In this document: piece by piece, positions 27,541 to 36,403 of the stretch | Layout: each line of letters opens with the position of its first letter | Position numbering within the stretch: position 1 is the stretch's first letter | Assembly: GCA_003220225.1 (NCBI GenBank) | Contig: QHRU01000034.1 | Coordinates: 1-64,000, forward strand | Direction of reading: 5' to 3' | Origin: Candidatus Rokuibacteriota bacterium | GTDB lineage: Bacteria > Methylomirabilota > Methylomirabilia > Rokubacteriales > CSP1-6 | DNA length: 64,000 nt | Translations under genes and position numbers: made by a program | The notes under the pieces: generated by a model | Told to the model about the DNA's origin: nothing | The model's input: only the letters and a program-made list of their open reading frames with translations | Databases searched by the model: none

Positions 27541-28437
27541 TCAGCGTCCGAGCAGGAAGTCGAGCATGCGCTCGGTGGCGGGTGGGCCCGGGGGATACGT
27601 GTGCGTCCCGCGCGCCTCGCCGCCGCTCCACGCGTGGCCCATGCCGGGCACGAGCCACGTCTCGAGCCGCGGGTGGCCGCGCGCGTCGCGGTGGACGGCG
27701 TGGACGGCGCCCTCGGCCGGCTCGGTCGTCGCGCTCGACGCGCCGAGCGCGCGCGCGAGCATCGCCTCCAGCGCTGAGAGGTTGAGGGGGCTGACGACCG
27801 CGTCGGCATTGCCCTGCCAGAGGGAGGCGCGCAGCGGCAGCGTCGTCAGGCCCGCGGCGCGCAAACACGCGGCCGCCGAGACGCCCGGCTCGGCGCCGAG
27901 GCCGCGCATGCACTGGATGGCCCCCGTCGACCCGACGCCGCAACGGTAGGCGCCGCCGGCCATCACGCCGATGCCGGTCACCACGCGCGGCGCCGCGCAC
28001 GCGAGGTTCACGGCCATGAAGCCGCCCGCGGAGAAGCCGAGCACGACGAGGTGCGGATCGCGCAGGCCGCGCTCGGTCTGCACGCGGCGCGCGAGCGCCA
28101 GGATCTCACCCACCTCGCCTGCCGCCGGCGAGGCCTCGTCGGCGAACCAGTTCCAGCAGCGGTAGGCGTTGTCGCGCCGGCTCTGCGCGGGGTAGACGAC
28201 CACGAGCCCGCGGCGCTCGGCCACGTCGTTGAGCCGGGTGCCGAGGGCAAAGTCCTCCGGCGTCTGCCAGCAGCCGTGCAGCGCGACGACGAGCGGCCCC
28301 ACCGGCGGCGTGCTCGGTGTGAAGAGCGCGTAGCTGCGGCCCTCGTGTCGGCCGCTGGCGAACGTCCCGGCGGCGCGCGCCGGGGCTGCCGCGAGCGTAG
28401 CCAGCAGGATCATGACGACAACGCATTTTTCGATCAT
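27541..28437 (-). CDS. Secreted PHB-depolymerase-type esterase (LpqC-like alpha/beta hydrolase)
   Basis: 298 residues with a signal peptide (MIEKCVVVMILLATLAAAPARA). The oxyanion segment LVVALHGCWQ, nucleophile elbow GFSAGG, Asp in QGNADAVVSPLN and His in GMGHAWSGG complete a catalytic triad of the esterase PHB depolymerase family. The natural substrate may be a polyester, feruloyl ester or similar. ATG 28437 lies inside the first copy of a 69-bp tandem repeat; an internal ATG at 28413 is an alternative. The frame runs further upstream only through the repeats. Confidence 0.88.
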   Translation of the reverse strand: MIEKCVVVMILLATLAAAPARAAGTFASGRHEGRSYALFTPSTPPVGPLVVALHGCWQTPEDFALGTRLNDVAERRGLVVVYPAQSRRDNAYRCWNWFADEASPAAGEVGEILALARRVQTERGLRDPHLVVLGFSAGGFMAVNLACAAPRVVTGIGVMAGGAYRCGVGSTGAIQCMRGLGAEPGVSAAACLRAAGLTTLPLRASLWQGNADAVVSPLNLSALEAMLARALGASSATTEPAEGAVHAVHRDARGHPRLETWLVPGMGHAWSGGEARGTHTYPPGPPATERMLDFLLGR

Positions 28438-28627
28438 TTCACCGCTCGCCTCGCCGGAGGCACCGGCTCGGCTCGCACTGCCATCTCGGCTCGCATTTTC
28501 GGTCATTTCACCGCTCGCCTCGCCGGAGGCACCGGCTCGGCTCGCACTGCCGTCGGCTCGCATTTTCGGTCATTTCACCGCTCGCCTCGCCGGAGGCACC
28601 GGCTCGGCTCGCACTACCGTCGGCGGG
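28424..28627. repeat. Three tandem repeats (periods 69 and 67 bp)
   Basis: Copies begin at 28424, 28494 and 28561. Shared core on the plus strand: TCATTTCACCGCTCGCCTCG followed by CCGGAGGCACCGGCTCGGCTCGCACT read as separate blocks. Each copy contains the inverted repeat GCCTC-CGGC-GAGGC (minus strand). The copy nearest the esterase supplies its start codon, and the farthest copy includes the stop codon of the adenine deaminase gene. There are no spacers, so this is not a CRISPR array. Confidence 0.9.
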
Positions 28628-30326
28628 ACGGCAGCAGCACGCGGGCAGCCTTGACGTCCCAGACGCCGAGCGGGGTCAGGCGCGCGGCCGGCAGGAAGTC
28701 GGCGGACAGGAACAGCATCGTGAAGAACGGTTCGTGGAACGAGGAGCCGCGCTCGGTGAGGTGCCGGGACAGCTCGCGCTCGTGGCGCGCGGCCTCCGGC
28801 AACTCGGCGCGCGTCATGATGCCGCCGAGCGGCAGCGGCAGCTCCCAGGCCACGTCGTCGCCGTCCACCAGCACCACGCCGCCGCGGACCTCGAGCAACC
28901 GGTTGACCGCCCGCGCCATCGACTCCGGGCGGCGCCCGAGCGTCAGGATGTTGAAGTCGGTGGAGATCGTGCTCGCCAGGCCGTCCAGGCGGTCGGCAAA
29001 GCCCGCCACGAGAGCCGGCGCCACCCAGCGGCCGCGGCGATCGACGAGGGCGGCGTGCAGATCGCCCGGCTGCGGCGCGCGCTCCTCGACCTTCGTGATC
29101 ACCGCGCTCACCAGCCTCAGGACGGGAAACGTCGCGCGGCCGGGGAGCCGGAAGTCGGCGGCTCGCGCCCGCCAGCGCGCCGTCAGCCGCGCCGCCGGCG
29201 TCGAGAACACGCGCCGCCAGGACGGCTCGGGGATCGGCACGAGCGTCCGGCCCTCGCGCGCGGCCACGCGCCCGCGCGCGACGACGGTCTCCGGCCGCGG
29301 CTCGCTGAGGTCGCGCAGCAGGCAGATGTCCGCGTAGCGGCCCGGCGCGATGCCGCCGAGGTCGGCGTCCTTGCCGAAGTAGGTCGCCGGGTTGAGCGTC
29401 GCCATGCGGTAGGCGTCCAGCGGCGGCACCCCGCGCTGCATCGCGGTCCGGATCAGATGGTCCACGAAGCCGTGCTCGAGGACGAAGGCCGGCATCGAGC
29501 CGTCGGCCGTGAGCATCGCGCGGGCGGCGAGTCCCGGCGCCTCCTTCAGCGCATCGAGCAGGTCGCTGAGGTCGGGACGCAGCGAGGACTCGCGGAGCAT
29601 GACCGCGATCCCCAGCCGGGCGCGGTCGAGGACCTCGCGCGCGGTGATCGGCTCGTGGTCGGAGCTGAGGCCGCCGGCGGCGATGGCCGCGAGCCTCTCC
29701 ACCGAGGCGCCGGCGGTGTGGCCCTCGACGCGCTGGCCGCGCGCGAGCGCCAGGTCGAGGCGTGCGAGCAGATCTGGATCGCCGGCGTGCACCTCGGGCC
29801 AGCGGGTCACCTCGCCGGCGGCGACGGCGCTCGGGTGCGCGAGGGCGCGGGCGAGGTCACGCAGCGGGAACCGCCTGGCCTCGTCGGTCGTCCGGCTCTG
29901 GGCGTGCGGGCGGATCATCCAGTAGAACTTCACGGGCGAGCGGGCCAGGGCGTCCGCGACCGCCGTGAACGCGCGCACCCCGCCCAGCTCCCAGAACTGC
30001 AGCGTGTCGGCGAAGAGGGTGGTGGTGCCGAGCGCCAGCACGTGCCGCGCCAGCGCGGAGGGCGTGATGACGTGCGCGGGGTGGACGTGGGGATCGACGT
30101 AGCCCGGCACGAGGACGCGCCCGCCCGCGTCCAGCACGGTCGTGCGCGCGCCGACCATGTCGTCGCGCGCGCCGACGTAGGCGACACGCTCGCCGTGGAC
30201 GGCGACGTTCGCCGGGTAGAGCTCGCCCGTGTAGACGTTGAGAAGGGTCCCGCCGCGGACGTAGAGATCCGCCGGGGCGGCGCCGCGCGCGACGGCGGTG
30301 AGGCGCCGTCGCTCGGCGACCTTCAC
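28614..30326 (-). CDS. ade: Adenine deaminase
   Basis: 570-residue amidohydrolase converting adenine to hypoxanthine and ammonia in purine salvage. Metal site in YVDPHVHPAHVITPS, substrate region GTTTLFADTLQFWELGG, EGHTAG, GLSSDHEPIT, LTADGS and the C-terminal ADE domain (AALVDRRGRWV, GLASTISTDFNILTLG). GTG 30326 overlaps the stop of the preceding small gene in GTGA. The start region of the ORF upstream is antisense noise. Its stop lies within a tandem repeat array. Confidence 0.9.
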   Translation of the reverse strand: MKVAERRRLTAVARGAAPADLYVRGGTLLNVYTGELYPANVAVHGERVAYVGARDDMVGARTTVLDAGGRVLVPGYVDPHVHPAHVITPSALARHVLALGTTTLFADTLQFWELGGVRAFTAVADALARSPVKFYWMIRPHAQSRTTDEARRFPLRDLARALAHPSAVAAGEVTRWPEVHAGDPDLLARLDLALARGQRVEGHTAGASVERLAAIAAGGLSSDHEPITAREVLDRARLGIAVMLRESSLRPDLSDLLDALKEAPGLAARAMLTADGSMPAFVLEHGFVDHLIRTAMQRGVPPLDAYRMATLNPATYFGKDADLGGIAPGRYADICLLRDLSEPRPETVVARGRVAAREGRTLVPIPEPSWRRVFSTPAARLTARWRARAADFRLPGRATFPVLRLVSAVITKVEERAPQPGDLHAALVDRRGRWVAPALVAGFADRLDGLASTISTDFNILTLGRRPESMARAVNRLLEVRGGVVLVDGDDVAWELPLPLGGIMTRAELPEAARHERELSRHLTERGSSFHEPFFTMLFLSADFLPAARLTPLGVWDVKAARVLLPSRRR

Positions 30327-30589
30327 TTCTGCTTGCGTGTGGACGCGCGGTAGGCGGCCGCGCCCGCCGCCATGCCGGCGCGCAGGCCGCGGCCGATCCG
30401 CGCCGCATCCTTCAGCGCCTGCCGCACGTGGGGCTCGGCCTGACGCAGCGTGCGCTCGAGCATCTTGCGGGTCTGCTTGTCGAGCTTCTTGAGCCGCGCG
30501 CGGGCGTCGCCGCGCGCCTTGCGGGTGTCGACCTCCAGCTTCTTGAGCTGCTTCACGAGCGTCTTCCACTGGGTGTCCAGGCCGGCCAT
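30323..30589 (-). CDS. Small basic coiled-coil protein
   Basis: 88 residues, rich in Lys, Arg and Leu with heptad-like spacing (WKTLVKQLKKLEVDTRKARG) and an Ala/Gly-rich C-terminal part ending in TRKQK. No family recognised. It is joined to the adenine deaminase gene by a 4-nt overlap. A charged, helical protein of this kind might bind nucleic acid or membrane, but this is a guess. Confidence 0.6.
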   Translation of the reverse strand: MAGLDTQWKTLVKQLKKLEVDTRKARGDARARLKKLDKQTRKMLERTLRQAEPHVRQALKDAARIGRGLRAGMAAGAAAYRASTRKQK

Positions 30590-30668
30590 CGATGCCCTCC
30601 TTGTGCGCTGCTTGGCTGGATTATGCGGTAATTGTCGCGACGGCGCCCGCTCAACCGTCCTGCCTCGC

Positions 30669-30674
30669 TACAAT
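30669..30674 (+). promoter_or_regulatory. -10 element TACAAT, 7 nt before the arfB-like GTG
   Basis: TACAAT then 7 nt then GTG 30682. It overlaps the alternative ATG 30673, which could not be on an mRNA started here. Confidence 0.5.
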
Positions 30675-30681
30675 GACTGCC

Positions 30682-31113
30682 GTGAGCGACGCGATTCAGG
30701 TCAGCGATACCGTGCGCGTGCCCGCGTCCGCGCTCACCGTTCGGGCCGTGCGCGCCTCGGGACCCGGCGGCCAGAACGTGAACAAGGTGGCGACGAAGAT
30801 CGACCTACGCGTGGAGCTCGACGCGATCGAGGGCTTGCCGGAGCCGGCGCGCGAGCGGCTGCGCACCCTGGCCCGCCACCGGCTGGACGCCGACGGCCGC
30901 CTGGTCGTCACCAGCCAGGTGACGCGCAACCAGGCCCGGAATCTCGAGGACGCCCGCGACAAGGTGCGCGCGTTGATCGCGGCCGCGCTCGTGCGCCCGC
31001 GCCACCGTACGGCGACCCGTCCGACAGCCTCCTCGCGCGAGCAGCGGCTCGGCGCCAAGCGCGCGCGCAGCGACGTCAAGCGGCAGCGCGCGCGCCCCCG
31101 CACCGAGGACTGA
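30682..31113 (+). CDS. arfB: Peptide chain release factor-like hydrolase (ArfB/YaeJ type)
   Basis: About 143 residues. The catalytic GGQ motif is in RASGPGGQNVNKVATKIDLR, and the basic C-terminal tail (REQRLGAKRARSDVKRQRAR) is the part that enters the empty mRNA channel of stalled ribosomes in ArfB. Function in known relatives: release of nascent chains on non-stop ribosomes. GTG 30682 is favoured because a TACAAT element sits 7 nt upstream; ATG 30673 is in frame three codons earlier. The gene converges with the indolepyruvate oxidoreductase gene, leaving 2 nt between the ends. Confidence 0.88.
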   Translation: MSDAIQVSDTVRVPASALTVRAVRASGPGGQNVNKVATKIDLRVELDAIEGLPEPARERLRTLARHRLDADGRLVVTSQVTRNQARNLEDARDKVRALIAAALVRPRHRTATRPTASSREQRLGAKRARSDVKRQRARPRTED

Positions 31114-31115
31114 TC

Positions 31116-34100
31116 CTAGAAGCCGAGCGCGCGGACCTCCGCGCGGAAGCGACGCACGTTGGCGAGCTTGATCTCTTCGTAGCCGCGGATGAGGTCGGGC
31201 AGGTTCGCCAGCTTCACCGCGCGGGCGTGGGAGGCGGCGTCCAATCCCACCAGCGCCTGGTCGACGAGCGCCTTGTACTCGCCGACCAGCGCCCGCTCGA
31301 CGCGGCGCACCTCGGCCCGGCCGAAGGGATCCAGCCCCGAGCCGCGCAGGCGGCGCATGGCGCGCAGCGCGCGGAAGACGCCCTCGAACCAGCGTCCGAG
31401 CTTGATCTTGCGCTGCCAGCCGAGCGCGCGAAGCATCGGTGGATGGAGGTTGTAGTGGATGGTCACGCCGTCGGGGTACTGCTCCTTCAGCGCGGCGGCG
31501 AGGTCGTTCTGCAGGTGCAGCCGCGCGACCTCGTACTCGTCCTTGTAGGCCATCAGCTTGAAGAGGTGGCGCGCGACGGCCTCGCCGAGGGCGGTCGTGC
31601 CCGGCGTCGCCGCGCGCTCGGCGTCTCGCACGCGCGTCACGAACTCGACGTAGGAGCGCGCGTAGGCGGCGTCCTGATACTCGATCAGCTCGGGCACCCG
31701 GATCGCGAGGAGCCGGCGCAGCTCGCCGTCCGCACCCGCCGAGTCCACCAGCGCGCGCGCCTCGGGATGCAGGTGCAGGGCCGGCTCGACCTCCGCGGCG
31801 CCCACGCGACGCACCTTGCGCGCCGCCACGAGCTCCGGATTGACGACCGCGAGCCGGCCGGCGCGGAACGCCTGCGTGTTCATCTCGACCGACACCCCGT
31901 TCAGCGCGATCGCGCGCTCGATGGCCTGCGCCGCCACCGGGATGGCGCCCGCCTGGTAGGCGGCGCCGAGCACGATGAGGTTGGCGGCCATGTGGTCGTC
32001 GAAGAGCCGCTCGGCCAGGCCGAGCGCGTCGAGATAGACGTTCTCGTCCTTGCGCGTGAACCGGTCGATCGACGCGTGGAGTCCCGACGCTTCGGGGAAC
32101 TGCACGTCCGTCTTCGTCACCATGGCTCCCGTCGGCACCTGGCTCGTCGACACGACGGCGATCGTCCGCTCACCGCTCGCGTGGTCGAGGTTCTGCGGCG
32201 ACGTCGCCACGAGGATGTCGAAGCCGAGATAGCAGTCGGCCTCGCCGGCGGCCACCTTGTTGGAGACCTCCACCGCGCGCTCGGAGATCTTGAGGTGCGA
32301 GACGACGGGGCCGCCCTTCTGACTGAGACCCGTCTGGTCGAGGCCGCGCACGTGCTTGCCGTCGAGCAGCGCCGCGGTGCCGAGGATCTGGTTGACGGTG
32401 ACGACCCCGGTGCCGCCGATGCCCGTCATGAAGACGTTGGCCGTGGCCGGCACCCTGAGCGCCGGCTCGGGCAGGTCGCGCTCGGCCTGGAAGACCTTGC
32501 GCTGCTTGGCTCTCGGCTCGCCTTTCGGGATGACGGTCAGGAACGACGGGCAGTCGCCGCGCAGGCACGAGTAGTCCTTGTTGCACGACGACTGGTGGAT
32601 CTGCGTCTTGCGCCCGAACTCCGTGTCCACCGGCTGGACGGACAGGCAGTTCGACTTCACGCCGCAGTCGCCGCAGCCCTCGCAGACCGACTCGTTGATG
32701 AACACGCGCAGCGCCGGGTTCTCGAGCCGGCCGCGCTTGCGCAGACGGCGCTTCTCGGCGGCGCAGCGCTGGTCGTGGACGAGCACGGTCACGCCGGCGA
32801 TGTCGCGCAGCACCCGCTGCGCCTCGTCGAGGCGGTCGCGGTGCCAGACCTCGGTGCCGCGGCCCCAGCGCGCGCCCGCGTCGTACTTGTCGGGCTCGTC
32901 GGTGGTGACGATGATGCGCTTGACGCCCTCGGCCTCGAGCAGGCGCGTCAGGTCCGGCACCGGCATCGCGCCCGCCGCGTCCTGGCCACCCGTCATCGCC
33001 ACCGCGGAGTTGTAGAGGATCTTGAACGTCACGTTGGTCCCCGCCGCGACGGCCTGGCGGACCGCGAGCGAGCCCGAGTGGAAGAACGTGCCGTCGCCGA
33101 GATTCTGGAAGATGTGCTTCATCTGGGTGAACGGCGCCATCCCGACCCACTGCACGCCCTCACCGCCCATGTGGGTGATGCCGAACGTCTGGCGCTCCGG
33201 CATCGAAAGCGCCATGCCGTGACATCCGATGCCGCCGCCGGCCATCGAGCCCTCGGGCACCACCGTCGAGCGGTTGTGCGGGCAGCCCGAGCAGAAGAAG
33301 GGCTGGCGCGCGAGCGTCAGCGGCGCGGGGCGCTCGCGCAGCGCTTCCAGCAGGGCGACCCGCGCGGTGATGGACCCGAGGCTGAGCTTCTTCTCCAGGC
33401 GCGAGGCCAGCAGCAGCGCGATGCGGTCGGCGTCCAGCTCGCCGTTGGCGGGCACGAGCGGGCGGTCCTGCTCGTCCTGCTTGCCGACGATGCGCGGCCG
33501 GTCGCTCTGGTTGTAGAGGACGTCGCGGATGAACGTCTCCACGAACGCGCGCTTCTCCTCGACGACGAAGAGCTCCTCCAGGCCGCGCGCGAACTCGCGT
33601 ACGATCATCGCCTCCATCGGCCACAGCAGCCCGACCTGCAGCAGGCGGATGCCGTAACGCCGCAGCGCCTCGTCGTCGAGCCCCAGCTCGCGCAGGGCCT
33701 CGCGCAGGTCGTAGTACGTCTTGCCGGCAGCCGCGACGCCGAGCCACGCCTCGGGCGTCGGCACCGTGATCCGGTTGATCGGGTGGGCCCCCGCGAAGGC
33801 TTTCGCCGCCTCCAGCCGCCCGTAGTGGATCTCGCGCTCCAGATCCAGGCCGAACGGCGGCAGCAGCATCGGGTTCTGCGTCGCCCGCCATGGCTTGCCT
33901 TCCCACGTGAAGCCCGGATCGCGGATGGTCAGACGCTCGCGATGCACGACGGCGGTGCCGATCTCGTCGGCGACGTTGGTGACGATCTTGAAGCCGACCC
34001 AGAGCCCGCAGTAGCGCGACATCTCGAAGCCGTAGCGGCCGAGGTCGAGGATCTCCTGCACGGTGCCGGGGAACAGCGTCGGAAAGAACGCGTCGTAGAA

Positions 34101-34589
34101 AGCGACCTCGGAGTGCGTGGGCAGCGTGGAGGACTTCGAGAGCGGGTCGTCGCCGGCGAGCGCGAGCACGCCGCCCCAGCGGCCGATGCCCGCGTAGTTC
34201 GCGTGCTTGAAGATGTCGCCGGTGCGATCGACGCCGGGCCCCTTGCCGTACCACATCCCGAGCACGCCGTCGTACTTCGGCCGCGGGAACATGTTGGCGA
34301 GCTGGGCGCCGTAGATCGCGGTGGCGCCGAGGTCCTCGTTGAGGCCGGAGATGAAGACGACGTCGTGCTCGGCGAGCAGCTTCGGGTTGCGCTCGAGCGT
34401 GAGATCGAGGCCCCCGAGCGGCGAGCCGCGGTAGCCCGAGATCAGCGTCGCCGTGCGCACCCCGCGCCGCGCGTCGGCGCGGTGCTGATCGAGCGGCAGG
34501 CGAACGAGCGCCTGGATGCCGGACAGAAAGATCGTGCCCTCGTCCAGGCGGTACTTGGCGTCGAGCGTGAAGTCGTCGTGACTCGCCAT
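31116..34589 (-). CDS. Indolepyruvate ferredoxin oxidoreductase family protein (fused alpha-beta-gamma)
   Basis: A single 1157-residue chain that joins the domains of 2-oxoacid:ferredoxin oxidoreductases. N-terminal pyrimidine-type TPP domain (TLISGYRGSPLGGLDLTL), TPP/Mg region with FFCSGCPHNRST and GIGCHGMALSM plus NLGDGTFFHSG, iron-sulphur motifs in NESVCEGCGDCG and the following Cys-rich part with SCNKDYSCLRGDCPSF, then the gamma domain GIGGTGVVTVNQIL. Such fused enzymes oxidise aryl- or branched-chain 2-oxoacids to acyl-CoA with ferredoxin. ATG 34589 has a GAGGAGAG site. A promoter is at 34632-34660. Substrate not resolved. Confidence 0.93.
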   Translation of the reverse strand: MASHDDFTLDAKYRLDEGTIFLSGIQALVRLPLDQHRADARRGVRTATLISGYRGSPLGGLDLTLERNPKLLAEHDVVFISGLNEDLGATAIYGAQLANMFPRPKYDGVLGMWYGKGPGVDRTGDIFKHANYAGIGRWGGVLALAGDDPLSKSSTLPTHSEVAFYDAFFPTLFPGTVQEILDLGRYGFEMSRYCGLWVGFKIVTNVADEIGTAVVHRERLTIRDPGFTWEGKPWRATQNPMLLPPFGLDLEREIHYGRLEAAKAFAGAHPINRITVPTPEAWLGVAAAGKTYYDLREALRELGLDDEALRRYGIRLLQVGLLWPMEAMIVREFARGLEELFVVEEKRAFVETFIRDVLYNQSDRPRIVGKQDEQDRPLVPANGELDADRIALLLASRLEKKLSLGSITARVALLEALRERPAPLTLARQPFFCSGCPHNRSTVVPEGSMAGGGIGCHGMALSMPERQTFGITHMGGEGVQWVGMAPFTQMKHIFQNLGDGTFFHSGSLAVRQAVAAGTNVTFKILYNSAVAMTGGQDAAGAMPVPDLTRLLEAEGVKRIIVTTDEPDKYDAGARWGRGTEVWHRDRLDEAQRVLRDIAGVTVLVHDQRCAAEKRRLRKRGRLENPALRVFINESVCEGCGDCGVKSNCLSVQPVDTEFGRKTQIHQSSCNKDYSCLRGDCPSFLTVIPKGEPRAKQRKVFQAERDLPEPALRVPATANVFMTGIGGTGVVTVNQILGTAALLDGKHVRGLDQTGLSQKGGPVVSHLKISERAVEVSNKVAAGEADCYLGFDILVATSPQNLDHASGERTIAVVSTSQVPTGAMVTKTDVQFPEASGLHASIDRFTRKDENVYLDALGLAERLFDDHMAANLIVLGAAYQAGAIPVAAQAIERAIALNGVSVEMNTQAFRAGRLAVVNPELVAARKVRRVGAAEVEPALHLHPEARALVDSAGADGELRRLLAIRVPELIEYQDAAYARSYVEFVTRVRDAERAATPGTTALGEAVARHLFKLMAYKDEYEVARLHLQNDLAAALKEQYPDGVTIHYNLHPPMLRALGWQRKIKLGRWFEGVFRALRAMRRLRGSGLDPFGRAEVRRVERALVGEYKALVDQALVGLDAASHARAVKLANLPDLIRGYEEIKLANVRRFRAEVRALGF

Positions 34590-34631
34590 GCTCTCCTCGA
34601 GAGACGGGTTCGCGGCCGGGGCCCGGACGTT

Positions 34632-34660
34632 ATGATACGGGCGCGCGCAGGTCGAATCAA
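34632..34660 (-). promoter_or_regulatory. Sigma70-type promoter of the indolepyruvate oxidoreductase gene
   Basis: TTGATT at 34660-34655, 17 bp, TATCAT at 34637-34632 on the minus strand; the ATG follows about 43 bp later. The same AT-rich spot contains TATGAT on the plus strand, so the region may drive both divergent genes. Confidence 0.6.
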
Positions 34661-34745
34661 ACGGCCTATGAAGTCGTGCGACCTTCGGATTTCGCGGGGC
34701 TGGGGCCCCGCCGTCCGAGGCGAGCCTATGATCGGAGAAACCGCG

Positions 34746-35693
34746 ATGGCGATCGGCCTCTGCCTCATGATCGAGGGACAGGAAGGGCTCACGTGGGAGC
34801 GCTGGCGCCGGCTCGCCCGCGCCGCGGAGGACGGCGGCTTCGAGGCGCTCTTCCGCTCGGACCACCTCACCGGCCTCTTCGGCGATCCCAAGCGCCCGTC
34901 GCTCGACACCTGGGCCTCGCTCACGTGGCTCGCGTCGAACACGAGCCGGATCCGCTTCGGTCCCCTCGTGTGTCCGCTGACCCTTCACCACCCGGCCCTG
35001 CTCGCCAAGCGAGCAGCGGGGGTGGCCGAGCTCTCGGGCGGACGCCTCGACCTCGGCATCGGCGCCGGCTGGCACGAGGGCGAGCACGCGATGTTCGGCG
35101 TCCCCTTCCCGCCGCTCAAGGAGCGGATGGACCGCTTCGAGTGCGGCGCGCGCGCCATCCGCGCGCTCTGGCAGGGCCGGCCGGTCACCCTCGAGCAGCC
35201 GTACTACGCGCTGCGCGACGCCGAGAGCTACCCGCTGCCGCCGGGCGGCCGGGTCCCGCTGATCGTCGGCGGCCGCGGCGAGAAGCGCACGCTGCCGATC
35301 GTCGCCGCCTGCGCCGACGAGTGGAACATCACGCGCATCACGCTCGACGAGTACCCCGCCAAGCGCGGCGTGCTCGACGCGCTCTGCCGCAAGGCGGGCC
35401 GTGATGCGAAGGCGATCCGCGGCTCGCTGATGGTGCCCTACATCGTCGGTCGCGACGCGCGCGAGCGTGACGCGCGGCTGACGAGGGTGCGTCAGATCTT
35501 CCCGCGGGTGCCGGACACCGAAGCCGCCTGGCGCGCGGCCGGCTTTCTCTATGGCGAGCCGGCGCGCCTCGTGGACGAGCTCAAGCGCTGGGAGAAGGTC
35601 GGCGTCGCGCGCGTCATGCTCCAGACGCTCGACATGGAGGACCTCGCGGCGATCGAGCTGCTCGCGCGCGAGGTCGTGCCCGCGTGCCGCTGA
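34746..35693 (+). CDS. LLM-class flavin/F420-dependent oxidoreductase
   Basis: 315-residue TIM-barrel oxidoreductase of the luciferase-like monooxygenase class. Visible signatures: GFEALFRSDHL, RIRFGPLVCPLTLHHPALLAKRA (read in parts), LSGGRLDLGIGAGWHEGEH and VPLIVGGRGEKRTLPIVA. Whether it uses F420 or FMN is not decidable here. ATG 34746 was chosen because GGAG lies 8 nt upstream; ATG 34728 is the alternative. The open frame extends far upstream only because it is antisense to the 3.5-kb oxidoreductase gene. Overlaps the GNAT gene by 10 nt. Confidence 0.9.
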   Translation: MAIGLCLMIEGQEGLTWERWRRLARAAEDGGFEALFRSDHLTGLFGDPKRPSLDTWASLTWLASNTSRIRFGPLVCPLTLHHPALLAKRAAGVAELSGGRLDLGIGAGWHEGEHAMFGVPFPPLKERMDRFECGARAIRALWQGRPVTLEQPYYALRDAESYPLPPGGRVPLIVGGRGEKRTLPIVAACADEWNITRITLDEYPAKRGVLDALCRKAGRDAKAIRGSLMVPYIVGRDARERDARLTRVRQIFPRVPDTEAAWRAAGFLYGEPARLVDELKRWEKVGVARVMLQTLDMEDLAAIELLAREVVPACR

Positions 35694-36103
35694 CGATCCG
35701 CGAGTGCCGGCTGGACGAGTGCGCGCAGGTGCTCGAGCTGTGGCGCAGCGCCGAGGCGATCCCGCGCCCGACCGACACGCTGCCCGCCCTCGAGCGGATC
35801 GTTCGCGAGCATCCGGACACGCTGCTGGTGGGCGAGGAGCAGGGACGCCTCGTGGGCACCGTCATCGCCGGCTGGGACGGCTGGCGCGGTGGCATCTATC
35901 GCCTCGCCGTCCTGCCGGAGTGCCGACGGCGCGGCGTCGGTCAGGCGCTCGTGGCCGAGGCCGAGCGGCGGCTCGCCGCCCGCGGCGCGCGGCGCCTGAA
36001 CGCGATGGTCGCGCGCGACGAAGCCCACGCCAGAGCCTTCTGGGACGCCGCGCCGGGCTGGGGCCGCGACGCGCGCTGGCAGCGCTATACGAAGGATCTC
36101 TAG
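35684..36103 (+). CDS. GNAT-family N-acetyltransferase
   Basis: 139 residues with the full GNAT fold: LTIRECRLDECAQV, the beta-strand VGTVIAGWDGWRGGIYRLAV and the acetyl-CoA loop PECRRRGVGQALVAEAE. The C-terminal FWDAAPGW resembles the FY/FW motif of RimI-like enzymes. GTG 35684 lies inside the last codons of the LLM gene, so translation is probably coupled. The substrate is unknown. Confidence 0.85.
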   Translation: MPLTIRECRLDECAQVLELWRSAEAIPRPTDTLPALERIVREHPDTLLVGEEQGRLVGTVIAGWDGWRGGIYRLAVLPECRRRGVGQALVAEAERRLAARGARRLNAMVARDEAHARAFWDAAPGWGRDARWQRYTKDL

Positions 36104-36139
36104 GTCGCTACCGAGGAGACAGACAGGACGCGGCGCCTG

Positions 36140-36394
36140 TCAGGAAGCGCCGTTGCACAGTCGAACGAACGCGTATCCGAGGCTGTTGATCTGGCTGCCG
36201 ATCTCCGTCTGGCCCCGGCGCTCCGTCCGCCGGCGCTCGCCCCGCGGAGCCGACCGGCGCTCCCCGTTGATGCGGCGCTCGCCGTAGCGGCGGTCGAGGA
36301 TCACCTGGACGTCGACCTCGCTCGAAAACTCGCGCGAGAGGTACCGGTACAGGTCCAGCTGCTGGCGGGAAACGATGAAGAGGTGCTCGCCCAC
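36140..36394 (-). CDS. Small protein with repeated DRRxGERR-type basic motif
   Basis: 84 residues: an N-terminal part LFIVSRQQLDLYRYLSREF with alpha/beta look, then VQVILDRRYGERRINGERR and further Arg-rich repeats, ending in a neutral tail. I do not recognise a named family. It lies 9 nt after (downstream of) the NYN gene on the same strand. The start is GTG 36394 preceded by an AT-rich stretch. Confidence 0.6.
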   Translation of the reverse strand: MGEHLFIVSRQQLDLYRYLSREFSSEVDVQVILDRRYGERRINGERRSAPRGERRRTERRGQTEIGSQINSLGYAFVRLCNGAS

Positions 36395-36403
36395 GATTTT
36401 CTT

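Noticed and set aside
28424-28627. Possible CRISPR-like array
   Set aside because: Copies are directly adjacent with no unique spacers, only three units of 67-70 bp, and no cas genes occur in the window.
30450-34745. A 1747-codon plus-strand open frame spanning 30450-35693
   Set aside because: Only its last 315 codons (from 34746) are a real gene (LLM oxidoreductase). The rest is antisense to the indolepyruvate oxidoreductase gene and reads as low-complexity Arg/Ala/His-rich sequence.
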